From contig NZ_LLZI01000287.1 in NCBI RefSeq assembly GCF_001509485.1, forward strand, positions 1 to 64,000: a stretch of DNA of 64,000 bases, read 5' to 3'. Of this stretch, positions 63,028 to 64,000 are shown piece by piece. Position numbers and translations under genes: made by a program. Positions within the stretch are counted from its first letter, which is position 1. Each line of letters starts with the position of its first letter. A model generated the notes under the pieces. That model was not told the DNA's origin. It searched no databases and worked only from the letters and a program-made list of their open reading frames with translations. This DNA is from Streptomyces sp. NRRL F-4489 (GTDB lineage: Bacteria; Actinomycetota; Actinomycetes; Streptomycetales; Streptomycetaceae).

Positions 63028-63798
63028 TCACATGTGGGTGCCGCCGTCGATCCGGATCTCGGTGCCGGTGATGAACGCGCCGTCCTCCGAGGCCAGCATC
63101 GCGATCACCCCGGCGACGGTCTCCGGGCCCGCGAAGCCCTGGCCGATGGCCGGGGCGAGCTTGGTGAACAGGCTCATATCGGCGTCCTCGGGCAGCCCCG
63201 GGCCGCGCCCGGTGGTCATCCCGCTGGAGATCGAGCCCGGCGCCACGCACACCGCGCGCAGCCCCCGCTTGCTGTACTCGGCCGCGATCGCGTGCGTCAT
63301 CGACTGGATGCCGCCCTTGCTCGCCGCGTACGCCGCCATGTACGGGTGGGCGAACGAGGCGGAGGTGGAGCTGAAGTTGACGATCACCGGCGCCTGGCCC
63401 TCCAGCAGCGCCGGCAGCGCCTCGCGGATCATCAGGAAGGTGCCGGTCAGGTTGACCGCGAGGACCTTGTTGAAGAAGTCCAGGGTGGTCTCGTGGGTGT
63501 GCGCGGAGCGCAGGATGCCGGCCGCGTTGACCAGCGCGTCCAGCCCGCCCAGGTGCTCGGCGGCGGCGGCCACCCCGGACCGCACCGCGGCCTCGTCGGA
63601 GATGTCCAGCCGCGCGGTGCGCAGCCGGCCGGCGGTGCCGTCCTCGGCGGCCCGCGCGGCGGTCGCCGCCAGGCCCGCCTCGTCGACGTCCACCCCGACG
63701 ACCCGGCCGCCCTCGGCGAGGATCCGGTGGACGGTGGCCTGTCCGATGCCCGAACCGGCGCCGGTGATCAGTACGCGGCGTCCGTCAAAGCGGTTCAT
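63028..63798 (-). CDS. Short-chain dehydrogenase/reductase (SDR)
   Basis: The 256-residue protein is a classical SDR: the cofactor loop LITGAGSGIGQATV, the Asp at the end of beta 2 (VVGVDVDEAG, predicting NAD), NAAG at LDALVNAAGILRS, and the catalytic Ser, Tyr and Lys in VNFSSTSASFAHPYMAAYAASK. The C-terminal RIDGGTHM is typical. It oxidises or reduces an unknown alcohol or ketone. The ATG at 63798 follows AAGGAG. It is divergent from a TetR-like gene that starts at 63920, with an operator between them. Confidence 0.94.
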   Translation of the reverse strand: MNRFDGRRVLITGAGSGIGQATVHRILAEGGRVVGVDVDEAGLAATAARAAEDGTAGRLRTARLDISDEAAVRSGVAAAAEHLGGLDALVNAAGILRSAHTHETTLDFFNKVLAVNLTGTFLMIREALPALLEGQAPVIVNFSSTSASFAHPYMAAYAASKGGIQSMTHAIAAEYSKRGLRAVCVAPGSISSGMTTGRGPGLPEDADMSLFTKLAPAIGQGFAGPETVAGVIAMLASEDGAFITGTEIRIDGGTHM

Positions 63799-63856
63799 AT
63801 GGTGCTGCTCCTTCGTGAGGTGCCTCTGGGGGCTCTGCCCGCACCGTACGCCTACT

Positions 63857-63871
63857 TGGCACGTTGTGCCA
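63857..63871. promoter_or_regulatory. Operator between the SDR and TetR genes
   Basis: TGGCAC-GTT-GTGCCA is a perfect palindrome in the divergent gap, and a further TGTGCCA half-site follows at about 63891. It is a likely site for the TetR protein encoded from 63920. Confidence 0.6.
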
Positions 63872-63919
63872 GATTCGCACGTCATGCCGATGTGCCATCG
63901 CGCTCCGTAAGCTGGCCCC

Positions 63920-64000
63920 ATGCCGACCGCACCACGCCCCGCCGCCGCGCCCACCCCCGCGCGGCCGTCCCTGACCGAGCGCCGCAAGGCCGAGACCCAG
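63920..64000 (+). CDS. TetR-family regulator, N-terminal fragment (truncated by window edge)
   Basis: Only 27 codons are present: a Pro/Ala-rich start and then SLTERRKAETQ, which is how many TetR proteins begin just before the helix-turn-helix. The divergent SDR gene and the palindrome between them support the call, which rests mainly on this context. Confidence 0.6.
   Translation, partial: MPTAPRPAAAPTPARPSLTERRKAETQ

Overview
The window is very GC-rich actinobacterial DNA, with strong G/C bias at third codon positions, frequent GTG/TTG starts and purine-rich ribosome binding sites. The gene content (RHS/LamG secreted giants, an AA10 polysaccharide monooxygenase with a sortase signal, PAS-GAF-PP2C phosphatases, many TetR regulators) points to Streptomyces or a close relative. 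No rRNA, tRNA, CRISPR array, transposase or integrase was seen.

Layout. (1) 1-7.7 kb: two giant secreted surface proteins on the minus strand, an RHS/YD-type protein cut by the left edge and a triple-LamG protein whose signal peptide and mature part lie in different frames. (2) 8-15.3 kb: an MHS-type transporter, a LysR regulator, a penicillin-acylase-family enzyme, a zinc-ribbon protein and a BKACE-like enzyme. (3) 15.6-29.3 kb: catabolism, with an amidase, soxR, a MaoC hydratase and TetR sharing one palindromic operator, acyl-CoA dehydrogenase divergent from a TetR, a urea transporter, a TetR-aldehyde dehydrogenase-alcohol dehydrogenase run, then hmgA-gntR with a clear promoter/operator, and a transporter. 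(4) 29.4-48.3 kb: mixed chromosomal genes, namely an orphan type ISP specificity-like protein, secreted SGNH esterase and subtilisin-like protease, a DUF1275 protein, an AAA+ ATPase, ddaH-gntR-asnB, a double-GNAT protein, a PP2C sensor phosphatase, a cell-wall-anchored LPMO, a divergent Lrp/exporter pair and a secreted lipase. (5) 48.5-56.9 kb: an accessory-looking island of visibly lower GC. (6) 57-64 kb: an SOS-type error-prone polymerase pair (ImuB-like plus DnaE2) with a LexA-box match, a DUF3533-like membrane protein, and an SDR divergent from a truncated TetR.

The most interesting region is the island. A minus-strand operon runs anti-sigma-type ATPase, MurA-like enolpyruvyl transferase, UshA-like metallophosphoesterase, two dCTP-deaminase-like paralogues, GT4 glycosyltransferase; from the MurA-like gene onward every junction is a 4-base start/stop overlap. 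The two deaminase paralogues carry complementary active-site losses: one keeps the GRSSxxR segment and lacks the catalytic Glu, the other keeps the Glu and lacks GRSSxxR. Together with the divergent XRE-flavoprotein pair, which is frame-broken beside an exact 24-base direct repeat, this looks like an uncharacterised nucleotide-derived metabolite or signalling pathway. That reading is inference from families and layout.
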